Assembly: GCF_001894785.1 (NCBI RefSeq)
Contig: NZ_BCWW01000006.1
Span: 124,001 to 188,000, forward strand
Source of the DNA: Rhodococcoides fascians NBRC 12155 = LMG 3623
GTDB taxonomy: Bacteria; Actinomycetota; Actinomycetes; Mycobacteriales; Mycobacteriaceae
Length of the DNA: 64,000 nt
Direction of reading: 5' to 3'
Shown here piece by piece: positions 9,085 to 18,862 of this stretch; positions within the stretch are counted from its first letter, which is position 1; every line of letters begins with the position of its first letter. The notes under the pieces are model-generated. The model worked only from the letters and a program-made list of their open reading frames with translations, was not told the origin of the DNA and ran no database searches. The position numbers were made by a program, and so were the translations under genes.

Positions 9085-10292
9085 GCGCCGTTCCGGAACT
9101 GCTCAGACAGGGAGCCGAGGCGTCGGTCGGCAAGAACAAGAGTCAACGCATCGCCGACGACATCGCCGACCGTCTGGTCTCGATGCACGCGAACGAACTC
9201 GGCACGCTGGCACTGACCAACATGATCGGCACACTGTACGAAAACGGCTGGCAACCACTGGATCTGATGCATGTGGTCCGGCGTCAGCACACGGTGGCCG
9301 TGACGAATCTCGCTGCCGCGGCACTGCTGCACCATGCCGATCTCATCGAAGCGGACTCCCGCGCCCCGCACGATTGGGTCGATCAGATGTCGGCGATCTG
9401 CGAACAGTTCCCGACGGTCGCAGCCCGAGTCGACGCCACTCCCGACTTCCTCACGGCGTACCTCGTGGCGTCCGGCAAGTCCGACTACATCGCCGCCAGC
9501 GATCAGTGGCTCGACGTGCTCACTCTGCTCGGCCAGTGGCAAACCCTCCCCCGTTGGCCGCAACTGGGTGCCAAGCCCTCGCAATGGCCCCGCACACGCT
9601 CGTCGGTGCCGACGACCACCGGCTCGGATTCACCGAACAGCAAGATGCTGGCCAAGATTCGCGGTCTGCTGGCCAAGGCCGATGCCACCGATTTCGCGGA
9701 GGAAGCCGAGACGCTGACCGCCAAGGCGCAGGAGTTGATGACGCGATACTCGATCGACACGCTGCTGTTGGCCGAGGGTCATCTCGACGTTCGCGGTCGA
9801 CGGGTGCACATCGACGGTCCGCACGCACCCGCCAAAGCCCAGCTCTTGCACGTCGCCGGTACTGCCAACCGGGTCAAGACGATCTGGGACGCGGAGTACG
9901 CCGTTGCGACGCTGGTGGGCGCGCCGGTGGACGTGGAACAGGCCGAGCTCGTCTTCACCTCACTGCTGGTGCAGGCAACCCGAGCTCTCGGCCACTCCCC
10001 GGAAGCCAAGAAGCGAAAGAAGGCCGGCTCGGCCGCATTCGGCAAGGCGTTCCTCTACGCATACGCCATCCGCATCGGAGATCGTCTCACCGATGCCGAC
10101 GCGCATGCCCTCGACGAGGCGAGACAGGAATCGGGCGACCTGCTGCCGATTCTCGCGGCACAGACCGTTGCCGTGGAAGCGGAGTTCGACCGCCTCTTTC
10201 CCACCGCCAAGCCGATGCGCGGCCCGCGCCTCGATGCCGAAGGATGGGACTCGGGACGAGCCGCGGCCGACCGAGCCGATCTGTCCCGCTGA
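9081..10292 (+). CDS. DUF2786 domain protein
   Basis: 403 residues. Residues 187-227 carry the DUF2786 signature: KIRGLLAKADATDFAEEAET followed by KAQELMTRYSID. The N-terminal ~150 residues are helical and unassigned; the C-terminal part (residues 230-380) includes a basic patch, EAKKRKKAGSAAFGKAF, and may be a zinc-independent peptidase-like fold, but I see no clear catalytic motif. It is coupled to yaaA by a four-base overlap. Function unknown; the pairing hints at a stress or nucleic-acid role but that is only inference. Confidence 0.7.
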   Translation: MSAVPELLRQGAEASVGKNKSQRIADDIADRLVSMHANELGTLALTNMIGTLYENGWQPLDLMHVVRRQHTVAVTNLAAAALLHHADLIEADSRAPHDWVDQMSAICEQFPTVAARVDATPDFLTAYLVASGKSDYIAASDQWLDVLTLLGQWQTLPRWPQLGAKPSQWPRTRSSVPTTTGSDSPNSKMLAKIRGLLAKADATDFAEEAETLTAKAQELMTRYSIDTLLLAEGHLDVRGRRVHIDGPHAPAKAQLLHVAGTANRVKTIWDAEYAVATLVGAPVDVEQAELVFTSLLVQATRALGHSPEAKKRKKAGSAAFGKAFLYAYAIRIGDRLTDADAHALDEARQESGDLLPILAAQTVAVEAEFDRLFPTAKPMRGPRLDAEGWDSGRAAADRADLSR

Positions 10293-10356
10293 AACAGTCC
10301 ACGAGGTTCGTCGTCCGATTCGGGAACTGTTGTAGCTTCAAGTCAGTTGAGCAGAC

Positions 10357-11256
10357 ATGAACCGAACACGCGCAGCTGCTCGACTCACCGTGCCCGTTCT
10401 GGTCGCACTGTCCGCCATCACGGCGTGCGGTACGTCGCCCTCCACCCCGGAGCCGAACGACGTCTCCGTCGCCGCGCAGTCGCCCGACGACCGCTCCGAC
10501 AGCGTCACCGAATCACGCAACGAAGAAGCAGCGCTGACGCTCTTCGAATCTGCGTTCACGGCCGAAGAACCCGCCGCCGCCGCGTCGGTCGTGGCGGAGA
10601 ACGCCGTCGATCCATCTGGACCAGTGGTGGGGCCCGACGCGATCGTCGCCCGATTCGAGGCCACCCGGACACGGATTCCCGGTGCACGAGCCGTCGTCAA
10701 GCGTGTCGCGGCCGATGGCAGATGGGTGGCAGTGCACTGGCAGGCCACCGCTGATCCGGCATCCGAGACCACCGGTGAGGCGAACATCGACCTCTTCGCC
10801 TTCGACGGCGGCAAGGTCACCGAGCACTGGGCCATGACGCAATCCGTGCCGGCCACGTCGATGAGCGGCAACACCATGTTCAGTGACCTCTACCGCTACC
10901 CGACCGCGCCCACCGAGCCGACCGAGGACGAGGAAGAGCGCCGACGCATGTCGGTGACGGCTACCTACGACGCGCTCTTCCGCGAACACGACGCGTCCGT
11001 GCTCGGGACCGACTTCGCCCCGTCCTACCTGCAACACAATCCGATTGCGGGCAACGGCACCGCGGCACTGCAACAGTTCTTCGCCGGCGGCGCGCAGTTC
11101 CCTGCCTCGGAATCGGTCGTCTCGCTGGCCGACGGCGATCTGGTGTGGACGTTCGCGAAAGCGCCGGGCGCAGCAGAATCCGACCCCTTCGTCGCGGGAG
11201 ACATCTTCCGGTTCGACGGCGCCATCGTCGAGCACTGGGACGTCGTTCCGGAGTAG
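10357..11256 (+). CDS. Lipoprotein with two SnoaL/NTF2-like domains
   Basis: 299 residues. A signal sequence ends in a lipobox at Cys24 (AITAC). Two similar segments follow, at about residues 57-165 and 205-299, each ending with the NTF2/SnoaL-like pattern: LFAFDGGKVTEHWAMTQ and IFRFDGAIVEHWDVVPE. The arrangement suggests an internal duplication giving two cone-shaped domains on one lipid anchor. SnoaL-like folds bind small polyketide-like ligands or serve as isomerases; here the role is unknown. It is transcribed alone before mgtE. Confidence 0.75.
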   Translation: MNRTRAAARLTVPVLVALSAITACGTSPSTPEPNDVSVAAQSPDDRSDSVTESRNEEAALTLFESAFTAEEPAAAASVVAENAVDPSGPVVGPDAIVARFEATRTRIPGARAVVKRVAADGRWVAVHWQATADPASETTGEANIDLFAFDGGKVTEHWAMTQSVPATSMSGNTMFSDLYRYPTAPTEPTEDEEERRRMSVTATYDALFREHDASVLGTDFAPSYLQHNPIAGNGTAALQQFFAGGAQFPASESVVSLADGDLVWTFAKAPGAAESDPFVAGDIFRFDGAIVEHWDVVPE

Positions 11257-11300
11257 CGACCGCTGTCGGTCGATGACCGCCGGCAAGGCAAAATGGACCG

Positions 11301-12647
11301 GTGCCCGAGACTCTCGACGACATCGTGACCAGGACATCGGAACTACTGGCCGAGCGCGACGTGGCCGCGTTGTCGACCCTGGTGGCGGGTCTGTCCACGA
11401 CGAACGCGGTCAGAATGCTCGAACGGGTCGACTCGGCGCAGCGGGCGGTTCTCTTTCGGCTGTTGCCCAAGGACGAGGCCGTCGTCGTGTTCGAGCGCTT
11501 CGACGCGACCATTCGCAGCGAGCTGTTCGAGAGTTTGCGTAGCGACGACGTCATCGCCCTGTTCGAGAACCTCGATCCCGACGACCGAGTGGAACTGCTC
11601 GACGAGCTGCCCTCCAACATCGCGCATCGCATGATGCTCGGCCTGTCGCCCGCCCAGCGGGCGCTCACCGCACCGATGCTGGGCTACGACCGCGGTTCGG
11701 TAGGCCGTCGGATGAGCCCGGAGTACGTGCGCCTACGCAGCGACACCACGGCAGCCGAGGCTCTCGACGCGGTGCGACGGACCGGTCCCGACGCAGAATC
11801 GGTGTACCTGCTGCCCATCACCGACGACCATCGCACGTTGCTCGGTGTGGTGACGCTCGCCGATCTGGCGACGGCGGAATCGACCACGCCGGTCGGAGAG
11901 CTCCATTCGTCGCATCCGGTGGTGCGGGCGGACTCGTCGGCGGAGGTCGCGGCACGTCTGTGTTTCGAGCATCGCAGTCCGGCGGTGGTGGTGGTCGATT
12001 CCGAACAGCGCCTGATCGGCATCCTCACCCTCGAGCAGTCCTCTCGCATTCTCGAGGAGGCCGAGGACGAGGACGCCGCCAGGGCGGGCGGTGCAGAACC
12101 GCTGCGTCGGCCGTACCTGTCGACGCCGGTCCTGTCCATCGTTCGTTCGCGCGTGGTCTGGCTGCTCGTGTTGGCGTTGTCGGCCATCCTCACCGTGCAG
12201 GTGCTCGAGATCTTCGAGCATGCACTGGCCGCGGTGGTGACCCTCGCGCTGTTCATTCCGCTGCTCACCGGCACGGGCGGGAACACCGGTTCGCAGGCCG
12301 CGACCACGGTGACCCGCGCGCTCGCCCTGGGTGACGTCCGCCCGCGCGACATCGCCGCTGTGCTGTTTCGCGAGGTCCGCGTCGGCGCGACGATGGGAGC
12401 GATGCTCGGAACGTTGGGGTTCGTCATTGCCGGACTCGTCTACGACTGGCACCTGGGCCTGGTCATCGGCACGACGCTGCTGTCGATATGCACGCTCGCC
12501 GCGACGGTCGGCGGTGCGATGCCGCTGATCGCCAAGAAGATCGGCGTCGACCCCGCGGTGTTCTCGACGCCCTTCATCTCGACCTTCTGCGATGCGACCG
12601 GCCTGATCGTCTACTTCCTCATCGCCAAGGCCGTACTGGGAGTCTGA
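11301..12647 (+). CDS. mgtE: MgtE-family magnesium transporter
   Basis: 448 residues. MgtE is a Mg2+-gated channel for magnesium uptake. The N-terminal superhelical domain (about 1-125) is rich in LFENLDPDDRVELLDELP-type repeats; a CBS pair follows (about 128-250, with YLLPITDDHRTLLGVVTLAD); then five membrane segments (from about 275) with the pore signature TGTGGNTGSQAATTVTRALA (residues ~318-337). All domains are present and normal length. GTG start at 11301. I see no M-box riboswitch in the 44-bp gap upstream. Confidence 0.93.
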   Translation: MPETLDDIVTRTSELLAERDVAALSTLVAGLSTTNAVRMLERVDSAQRAVLFRLLPKDEAVVVFERFDATIRSELFESLRSDDVIALFENLDPDDRVELLDELPSNIAHRMMLGLSPAQRALTAPMLGYDRGSVGRRMSPEYVRLRSDTTAAEALDAVRRTGPDAESVYLLPITDDHRTLLGVVTLADLATAESTTPVGELHSSHPVVRADSSAEVAARLCFEHRSPAVVVVDSEQRLIGILTLEQSSRILEEAEDEDAARAGGAEPLRRPYLSTPVLSIVRSRVVWLLVLALSAILTVQVLEIFEHALAAVVTLALFIPLLTGTGGNTGSQAATTVTRALALGDVRPRDIAAVLFREVRVGATMGAMLGTLGFVIAGLVYDWHLGLVIGTTLLSICTLAATVGGAMPLIAKKIGVDPAVFSTPFISTFCDATGLIVYFLIAKAVLGV

Positions 12648-12660
12648 TCGGCCCCGCTCG

Positions 12661-14148
12661 TCAGCCCTTCTGGGCGTCTTCCTGCGCGGCCTGCGCCTGG
12701 GCCACCTGCTGCGGGGTGAATCGGATGAACAGTGCGGCGATGCCGGCGATCACGGCGCAGACCGCGCAACAGAACAGCGCGAACATGTACCCGGAGCTCA
12801 GTGCGTCGAGCTGACTGTCGTTCATCAGAGTCGCCGGCCCGGATATGCCGCCGAGGGACAGTGTTCGCGACGTGACCAGTGCCCCGATGACGGCCAGCGC
12901 CAGAGGACCGCCGAGGGTCTGGGCGACCAGCGAGATTGCCGTCAGCGGACCGATTTCGGTGGGGCTCACGCCCGCGATGGCGCACAGAGGCAGCGGAACG
13001 ACCGTCAGACCGACGCCGAAGCCGATCCCGATCACCGGGAAGAACAACCCTGGGAAGTACGCCGAATCCGCGTCCATCGTCGTCACGGACACCAGCAGCC
13101 AGCCGACCATGATGACCGCACCACAGAGAATGAGCCAGCGCGGAGCGATCCGAGTCACCAGTTGCGACGCGAGGAACGCCGCGGCACCGAGACCGAAGGC
13201 GAACGGCACGAAAGCCAGGCCGGCATGCAGCGGGCTGTAGCCCAGAATGTCCTGCACGAACAACGCCACATATGCAGCGAGACAGAACATGACCCCGCCG
13301 GCGAAGAAGATTGCGACGAAAGTCGCCACTCGATCGCGACTGACGAACAACGAGAACGGCAGCAGCGGGTTCTCGGCCCGTCGCTCGACCAACAGGAACA
13401 ATCCGAGGAACAGCAGTCCGGCGATCAACGACACGATGACGATCGGGCTAGACCAGCCCAGCTCGGTACCCTCGCTCAGCGCGAGGACCACACCCGTGCA
13501 GCCCAGGGTCGCCAGGATCGCACCCGGCACGTCCAGGGCGAGCTTCGCCCCGACGGTCTCCTGCAGCGACACGACGGCGAGCACGACGATGACGATGCCG
13601 ATCGGTACGTTGATCAGGAAGATCCAACGCCACGACACCTCGGTCAGAGCGCCGCCGATGATGAGCCCGGCAATGGACCCGACACCGGTCATGGCGGCGT
13701 AGATGGCGATGGCCTGATTACGCACCGGGCCAGGAGCGAATGTCGTGGCCACCAGCGCGAATGCCGTGGGCGACGCCACCGCGGCACCGACCCCCTGCAG
13801 TGCCCTCGCCGCAACGAGCGTGGCTTCGTTGACTGCCAGACCGCACAGCAACGAGGCGATCGTGAACAGGACGACGCCGGCGAGGAACATCTTCTTTCGC
13901 CCGAAGGCGTCGCCGAGCCTGCCGCCGAGCAACATCAGCCCACCGAATGCCAGCGCGTAGGAGGTCAACACCCAGTTGCGCCCGGCGTCGGACAGACCCA
14001 GATCGGCCTGCAGCGGAGCCAAGGCCAGGTTGGCGACGGTGCCGTCGAGAACCACCATCAGTTGCAGCCCGCTCAGGACGATGATTGCCATCCCGAACGC
14101 TCGAGTCGTCACCGGGTACTTGATCTCGGTGGCGGAGGTGTTGGACAT
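12661..14148 (-). CDS. efpA: EfpA-like MFS efflux transporter (DHA2 type)
   Basis: 495 residues and about 14 membrane segments. The protein resembles mycobacterial EfpA: LSDAGRNWVLTSYALAFGG and MLLGGRLGDAFGRKKMF near the N-terminus, FMNDS/LMNDSQLDALSSGY near the end, and a cytoplasmic tail FTPQQVAQAQAAQEDAQKG. EfpA is linked to efflux of hydrophobic compounds or lipids. Its location next to cysG matches the M. tuberculosis order. The ATG at 14148 is used; a GTG at 14163, which would overlap the cysG stop, is possible, and neither has a clear ribosome-binding site. Confidence 0.85.
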   Translation of the reverse strand: MSNTSATEIKYPVTTRAFGMAIIVLSGLQLMVVLDGTVANLALAPLQADLGLSDAGRNWVLTSYALAFGGLMLLGGRLGDAFGRKKMFLAGVVLFTIASLLCGLAVNEATLVAARALQGVGAAVASPTAFALVATTFAPGPVRNQAIAIYAAMTGVGSIAGLIIGGALTEVSWRWIFLINVPIGIVIVVLAVVSLQETVGAKLALDVPGAILATLGCTGVVLALSEGTELGWSSPIVIVSLIAGLLFLGLFLLVERRAENPLLPFSLFVSRDRVATFVAIFFAGGVMFCLAAYVALFVQDILGYSPLHAGLAFVPFAFGLGAAAFLASQLVTRIAPRWLILCGAVIMVGWLLVSVTTMDADSAYFPGLFFPVIGIGFGVGLTVVPLPLCAIAGVSPTEIGPLTAISLVAQTLGGPLALAVIGALVTSRTLSLGGISGPATLMNDSQLDALSSGYMFALFCCAVCAVIAGIAALFIRFTPQQVAQAQAAQEDAQKG

Positions 14149-14155
14149 CGATGAC

Positions 14156-15391
14156 TCAGGCACGAGCGTTCACGTTACCGGCGTGTACAGAGAACCCGGC
14201 CACAGTGCCGATGACGACGATCGCCGGCGGCCTGATTTCGGCCTCGCGGACCGCGTCGGCGACGGTGCTCAGCGTGGCCCGAACTTCACGTTGGGTGCGC
14301 ATGGTGCCCTCCTGAACGACGATGACGGGGGTGTCCGACGGGCGGCCGCCCGCCACGAGTACATCGGCGAACAGCCCGATGCGCTCGACGGCCATCAGCA
14401 ACACGATTGTGCCCTTGAGCTTGGCCAACGCGTCCCAGTCGACCAGAGAATCGGGGTGATCGGGGGCCACGTGACCGCTCACGACGACGAATTCGTGGGT
14501 GACGGCGCGATGCGTCACCGGGATTCCGGCCGAGGACGGAACCGAGATCGCGCTGGTGATGCCCGGTACCACCGTAACCGGAATGCCCTCGGCGGCCAGC
14601 GCTTCGAGTTCCTCGTAACCGCGACCGAAGACGTACGGGTCACCGCCCTTGAGCCGAACCACGAACTTGCCGGCCTTGGCACCGTCGATCAGCGCCTGGT
14701 TGATGGCTTCCTGCGCCATTGCCCGGCCGTACGGAATCTTCGAAGCGTCGATGACCTCGACGTGTGGTCCGAGTTCGGCGAGCAACTCCGGTGGAGCCAG
14801 CCGATCGGCCACCACGACGTCCGCGTATGCCAGCAGTCTGCGGCCCCGGACGGTGATCAGATCCGGGTCGCCCGGCCCGCCGCCCACGAGCGCGACACCG
14901 GTCAGCGGCGCGTGCGCCGAGTCGGCCACGACGCCGGACTGCAGCGCTTCGACGACGGCATTGCGCACGGCGGCCGATCGGCGATGTTCGCCGCCTGCCA
15001 GCACTCCCAGCGTGAGGCCGTCCCATTCGGCCGACGCCGGAGTGACGGCTGTGCCGTCCTTGGCGATGTCGGCACGGACACAGAAGATCTTGGACGCGGT
15101 CGCTTCCGCAACAATGGCGATATTGGTCTCGGCCTCGTCGGTGCAGGCGATGGCGTACCAGGCGTCGGCCAGATCGCCGTGGCGGTAATCGCGCAGTTCG
15201 AGCGTCACCTGCCCTGCTGTCGCCATTGCCTCCACGGCCGGAGTGGCCTCGCGGGTGACCACGTGGACCACTGCTCCGGACGAGATCAACAGCGGTAGTC
15301 GACGCTGTGCGACGGTGCCGCCACCGACCACGACGACGCGCCGCCCTTCGAGATTCAGGCCGACCAGATAGGGAGAGTCAGTCGCGTTCAC
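14156..15391 (-). CDS. cysG: Siroheme synthase / uroporphyrinogen-III C-methyltransferase fusion
   Basis: 411 residues, two enzymes. Residues ~10-150 are the NAD-binding precorrin-2 dehydrogenase/ferrochelatase domain (VVVVGGGTVAQRRL, 18-32). Residues ~163-411 are the SAM-dependent methyltransferase (GPGDPDL at 172-178, then VPGITSAISVPSSAGIPVTHR), which makes precorrin-2 from uroporphyrinogen III. Together they feed siroheme and cobalamin. The GTG start gives the family N-terminus SPYLVGLNLEGRR. It lies 11 bases after the ABC-F gene and just before efpA in a same-strand run. Confidence 0.93.
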   Translation of the reverse strand: MNATDSPYLVGLNLEGRRVVVVGGGTVAQRRLPLLISSGAVVHVVTREATPAVEAMATAGQVTLELRDYRHGDLADAWYAIACTDEAETNIAIVAEATASKIFCVRADIAKDGTAVTPASAEWDGLTLGVLAGGEHRRSAAVRNAVVEALQSGVVADSAHAPLTGVALVGGGPGDPDLITVRGRRLLAYADVVVADRLAPPELLAELGPHVEVIDASKIPYGRAMAQEAINQALIDGAKAGKFVVRLKGGDPYVFGRGYEELEALAAEGIPVTVVPGITSAISVPSSAGIPVTHRAVTHEFVVVSGHVAPDHPDSLVDWDALAKLKGTIVLLMAVERIGLFADVLVAGGRPSDTPVIVVQEGTMRTQREVRATLSTVADAVREAEIRPPAIVVIGTVAGFSVHAGNVNARA

Positions 15392-15402
15392 GAGAGGAAA
15401 CG

Positions 15403-17085
15403 CTACCGCGCGCGCTGGACTCGCTTCTCGTCCCATACGGGCTCGGCTGCTTCGTAAACCTGCCCGGTGGCACCGAACACCAGGAATCGATCGAAACTGC
15501 GGGCGAACCACCGGTCGTGTGTCACCGCGATCACGGTGCCCTCGAATGCCGCGATGGCGTCTTCGAGCGCATCGGCCGACATCAGGTCGAGGTTGTCGGT
15601 CGGCTCGTCGAGCAGCAGCAGCGTGGCGCCGGAGAGCTCGAGCAGAAGAATCTGCACACGTGCCTGCTGCCCGCCCGACAGGTTGTCGTAGGACTGTTCG
15701 GCCGCGCGGGCCAGACCGTATCGGTCCAACGCTCGGCCGGCGGCCTCACGGCCCATGCCGTCCCGGTGCTCGTTGCCCATGTGAAGGATCTCGAGCAGCG
15801 TGTTGCCGGCAAGATCCGGACGCGTGTGCGTCTGCGCGAACAGACCGGGCCGTACCCGGGCCCCGAGTACCGCTGTCCCGGTGTGCGGAACGGGCGCGAG
15901 TGCGAGTTCCTGGACCGGCTCGTGCTCCTTCTCGGGATCGGTGCCGCCGTTGGCGAGCAGACGCAGGAAGTGCGATTTGCCCGAGCCGTTGGAACCCAAT
16001 ACCGCCACGCGATCGCCGTACCAGATCTCGGTGTCGAACGGTTTCATCAGTCCGGTCAGTTCCAGGGCCGTGCACACGAGCGCACGCTTGGCCGTTCGAC
16101 CACCGCGCAACCGGACGGTGACGTGCTGCTTGAGCGGCACGGCCTCGGGCGGTCCGGCCTCCTCGAATTTGGCCAGTCGCGTCTGCGATGCGTGGTAGCG
16201 GGCGGCGACGCCGTCGTTGAACTTCGCCTTCTCGCGCAGACGCAACACCAGCGCGCGCAGTTTGACCAATTCCTCGTCCCACCGCCTGCGCAGTTCGTCG
16301 AGTCGCGCGTTCCGGTCTTCCCGCGCTGCGTGATACGTCGCGAACCCACCGCCGTGCACCCACGCGGTGGCCCCGCTCACCCCCGGCTCCAGGGTCACGA
16401 TCCGGTTGGCAGCGTTGGCGATGAGCTCCCGGTCGTGGCTGATGAACAGGACGGATTTGTCGGAGTCGCGAATGGTCGCTTCGAGCCAACGTTTGCCGGG
16501 CACGTCGAGGTAGTTGTCCGGCTCGTCGAGCAGCAGCAGATCGTCGGTGCCGGCGAACAACGACTCGAGCACGAGCCGCTTCTGCTCACCGCCACTGAGC
16601 GTCGAGGCGGCGCGCCACTTCGCGCGATCGAACGGCATACCGAGCGCAGCCGTGGTCACCTTGTCCCAGAACGGTTCCAGGTCGTAGCCGCCCACGTCGC
16701 CCCAATCGGACAGGGCCTGCGCGTACTTCATCTGGGTCTTCTCGTCGTCGACCTCGATCATCGTGTTCTCGGCGGCGTCGAGCGCAGCAGCTGCGGACCG
16801 CACGGCTGGGGACGCGACCGACAGCAACAGGTCACGCACCGTCGAGTCGTCTCGCAGTTGCCCGACGAACTGCCGCATCACCCCGAGCGAACCGGAGCTC
16901 GACACCGCGCCCTCGTCGGGAGCCTCGTCGCCCGCCACGATGCGCGTCAACGTCGTCTTACCGGTTCCGTTGGGCCCGATCAGTGCGGTCTTGGCACCGT
17001 CGCCCACCCGGAAGCCGACGCCGTTGAGCAGCTGCCGTCCGTCGGGCAGGAAGTACACGATGTCGTTGAGTTCGAGATGGGCCAC
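15403..17085 (-). CDS. ABC-F family ATPase
   Basis: 560 residues. Two ABC domains in one chain without membrane segments define the ABC-F class, which acts on ribosomes (translation quality or antibiotic protection). First domain: GPNGTGKTTLTRIV (37-50) and LSGGEQKRLVLESL; second: GSNGSGKSHFLRLL and LSGGQQARVQILLLEL. A charged linker with EELVKLRALVLRLREKAKF-type helices joins them. The GTG start at 17085 gives VAHLELNDIVYFL; the frame extends upstream without homology. Its exact subclass (Uup-, EttA- or resistance-type) is not clear. Confidence 0.88.
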   Translation of the reverse strand: MAHLELNDIVYFLPDGRQLLNGVGFRVGDGAKTALIGPNGTGKTTLTRIVAGDEAPDEGAVSSSGSLGVMRQFVGQLRDDSTVRDLLLSVASPAVRSAAAALDAAENTMIEVDDEKTQMKYAQALSDWGDVGGYDLEPFWDKVTTAALGMPFDRAKWRAASTLSGGEQKRLVLESLFAGTDDLLLLDEPDNYLDVPGKRWLEATIRDSDKSVLFISHDRELIANAANRIVTLEPGVSGATAWVHGGGFATYHAAREDRNARLDELRRRWDEELVKLRALVLRLREKAKFNDGVAARYHASQTRLAKFEEAGPPEAVPLKQHVTVRLRGGRTAKRALVCTALELTGLMKPFDTEIWYGDRVAVLGSNGSGKSHFLRLLANGGTDPEKEHEPVQELALAPVPHTGTAVLGARVRPGLFAQTHTRPDLAGNTLLEILHMGNEHRDGMGREAAGRALDRYGLARAAEQSYDNLSGGQQARVQILLLELSGATLLLLDEPTDNLDLMSADALEDAIAAFEGTVIAVTHDRWFARSFDRFLVFGATGQVYEAAEPVWDEKRVQRAR

Positions 17086-17157
17086 AACGAACCAGCCAAC
17101 CCCATTAGCCCCTCGATGGCCAATCGTTTTCACCCGAGCATGGCGGGGATGCCTGCT

Positions 17158-18825
17158 CTAGGCGAGCGCCAGGCTGGACGTTCGTGTCAGGACCTGCTTC
17201 CCGGCGTCGTCGACGTGGGCATGGTGGACCTGCAGTCGCGCCGAGTCGCCGTGCAGGGTCAGCAGCATGACCCCGTTGTCGAACCACGGGCCCGCCTCGG
17301 CCTGCCACTCGACACCCGACGGGCCCACGTGGGCGGCCCGCGCGAGCTTCGACAGGATCCTCGCCGCCGGGCGTTTGACGGCAAGTTTGTTGACCGCGCG
17401 GATCGGCAGATTCAGCGGATTGCGGAACGGAGACATCGTCAGCTGATACGTCGCAGGCACGTCGCGCCCGCCGACACCGAAGTCGGCGTTCGCGACGTAC
17501 GAGCAGTGCACGTCTCCCGAGAGCCACATGATCGACGCGGGCTTGTCGTCACCGCGCGAGAGCTCACGCGTCAGGGCTGCCATGTCGTTGAACGAGTTGG
17601 TGAATGCGGCCCAGTGCTCGAGGTCGAGTCCGATTCGCATCTTTTCGGCCACCTTGGCCGACCTCGGCCCCCAACTCCCCTGTGCCACAGCCTCGTTCCA
17701 CTGTTCTAGATGATGCAGTGCCGGCAGCATCAGGTACGGCAGTGACGATCCGAACAGCATGTGTCGGGGCGTCGTCTCGAGTGCGCGCTCGCGGACCCAC
17801 GCCCATTCCTTCTCGTCGACCATTTCGCGGTTGTCGGGGTCGAGATTTCGTGAGCAGCGTGAGTCGATCATGATCAGACGGGTGTCGCCGAAATCTCGAT
17901 AGAAGCTCCACCGGCCGGTCTCGGGGGCTCGATCGACACGTAACGCGAAGTCGGCCAACAGTTTCTCGCGATCCGCATCGGTCTCGGCGGAGCGAACGGC
18001 GGCGTACATCTCGTCCCCCGCCAGTTCTTTCGGCGAGAGATTGCCCAGATGTTGATACACCCAGTACGACGAGTACGCCCCGATCACGCGGTCGTTCCAC
18101 CACGGCCGGGTCTCGATGTCACGACGCCAGGAGGCCGACGAATTCCAGTCGTCGCGCAGATCGTGATCGTCGAGAATCATGCACGACGGGATGCTCGCCA
18201 ACAGCGTCCGCACCGGCTCGAGTCCCCACGATTCCCGGTACAGCCACGAGTACTCCTCGAAGTCGCAGATCTCGTTCTCCGCGTCGGTGCCGATGGCACT
18301 GGTCGGTCCCTCTCCCGACTCCCGTCGCGCCTGCAGTCGTTCGACTATCTCGGGCGACGGGTCGTCGGCGTACACCTGGTCACCCAGAAGCAACAGGGCC
18401 TGGGGCCACTGGCCCGGATCCTGCTCGATGAGGGCAGATCCGAGCCCGGCGAGTGCATCGGCACCGATCGTCTTCAGAGACTTCGCGCTGTAATCGTCGC
18501 CGCGCCGACACGACCCGAACGCAAGCGTGACCGGCCCCGCTGCGTCCACGGTGTGGATGCTGGCTCGCTTGCCGTCCTCCGGCCACACCCTGTGCTCGTC
18601 GACGAACACCTCGTAGCTCACCGGCGCGTTGGCGGGCAGGCCCTCGAGTGGAACGAGCGCGAAGTGGTGACCGTGCACTCCCCACGTTCGTTCCGATGCT
18701 CGGACGCCGACATCGGTGACGACGGTGACGGTGGACGGGTGCGCCATCTCGAACCACAGGGTCGCGGTCTCGGTGCCGACATAACGAACGATCGGGCCGA
18801 GTAGAACCAGACTGTCGGAACTCAT
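17158..18825 (-). CDS. PhoD-like metallophosphatase
   Basis: 555 residues. The PhoD-like phosphatase superfamily hydrolyses phosphomono- or diesters using Fe/Ca or similar metals. Core motifs are visible: FGSCRRGDD (103-111), LLGDQVYADD (146-155), LDDHDLRDDW, and WLSGDVHCSYVA. No N-terminal Tat signal is present from the ATG at 18825, unlike secreted PhoD, so it is probably cytoplasmic. The frame remains open upstream into cobE but without homology. It sits between the cob genes and the ABC-F gene with short same-strand gaps; a direct role in cobalamin synthesis is not evident. Confidence 0.83.
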   Translation of the reverse strand: MSSDSLVLLGPIVRYVGTETATLWFEMAHPSTVTVVTDVGVRASERTWGVHGHHFALVPLEGLPANAPVSYEVFVDEHRVWPEDGKRASIHTVDAAGPVTLAFGSCRRGDDYSAKSLKTIGADALAGLGSALIEQDPGQWPQALLLLGDQVYADDPSPEIVERLQARRESGEGPTSAIGTDAENEICDFEEYSWLYRESWGLEPVRTLLASIPSCMILDDHDLRDDWNSSASWRRDIETRPWWNDRVIGAYSSYWVYQHLGNLSPKELAGDEMYAAVRSAETDADREKLLADFALRVDRAPETGRWSFYRDFGDTRLIMIDSRCSRNLDPDNREMVDEKEWAWVRERALETTPRHMLFGSSLPYLMLPALHHLEQWNEAVAQGSWGPRSAKVAEKMRIGLDLEHWAAFTNSFNDMAALTRELSRGDDKPASIMWLSGDVHCSYVANADFGVGGRDVPATYQLTMSPFRNPLNLPIRAVNKLAVKRPAARILSKLARAAHVGPSGVEWQAEAGPWFDNGVMLLTLHGDSARLQVHHAHVDDAGKQVLTRTSSLALA

Positions 18826-18862
18826 TCGACCCACAGTGCCCTCGTCGGCTCGCTTTCGCCAG

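Noticed and set aside
11257-11300. Mg2+ riboswitch before mgtE
   Set aside because: The gap is too short (44 bp) and no M-box pattern is visible.
15307-17709. 800-residue open frame on the plus strand
   Set aside because: It is antisense to the ABC-F and PhoD-like genes. High GC produces long shadow frames; no family motif or ribosome-binding site.
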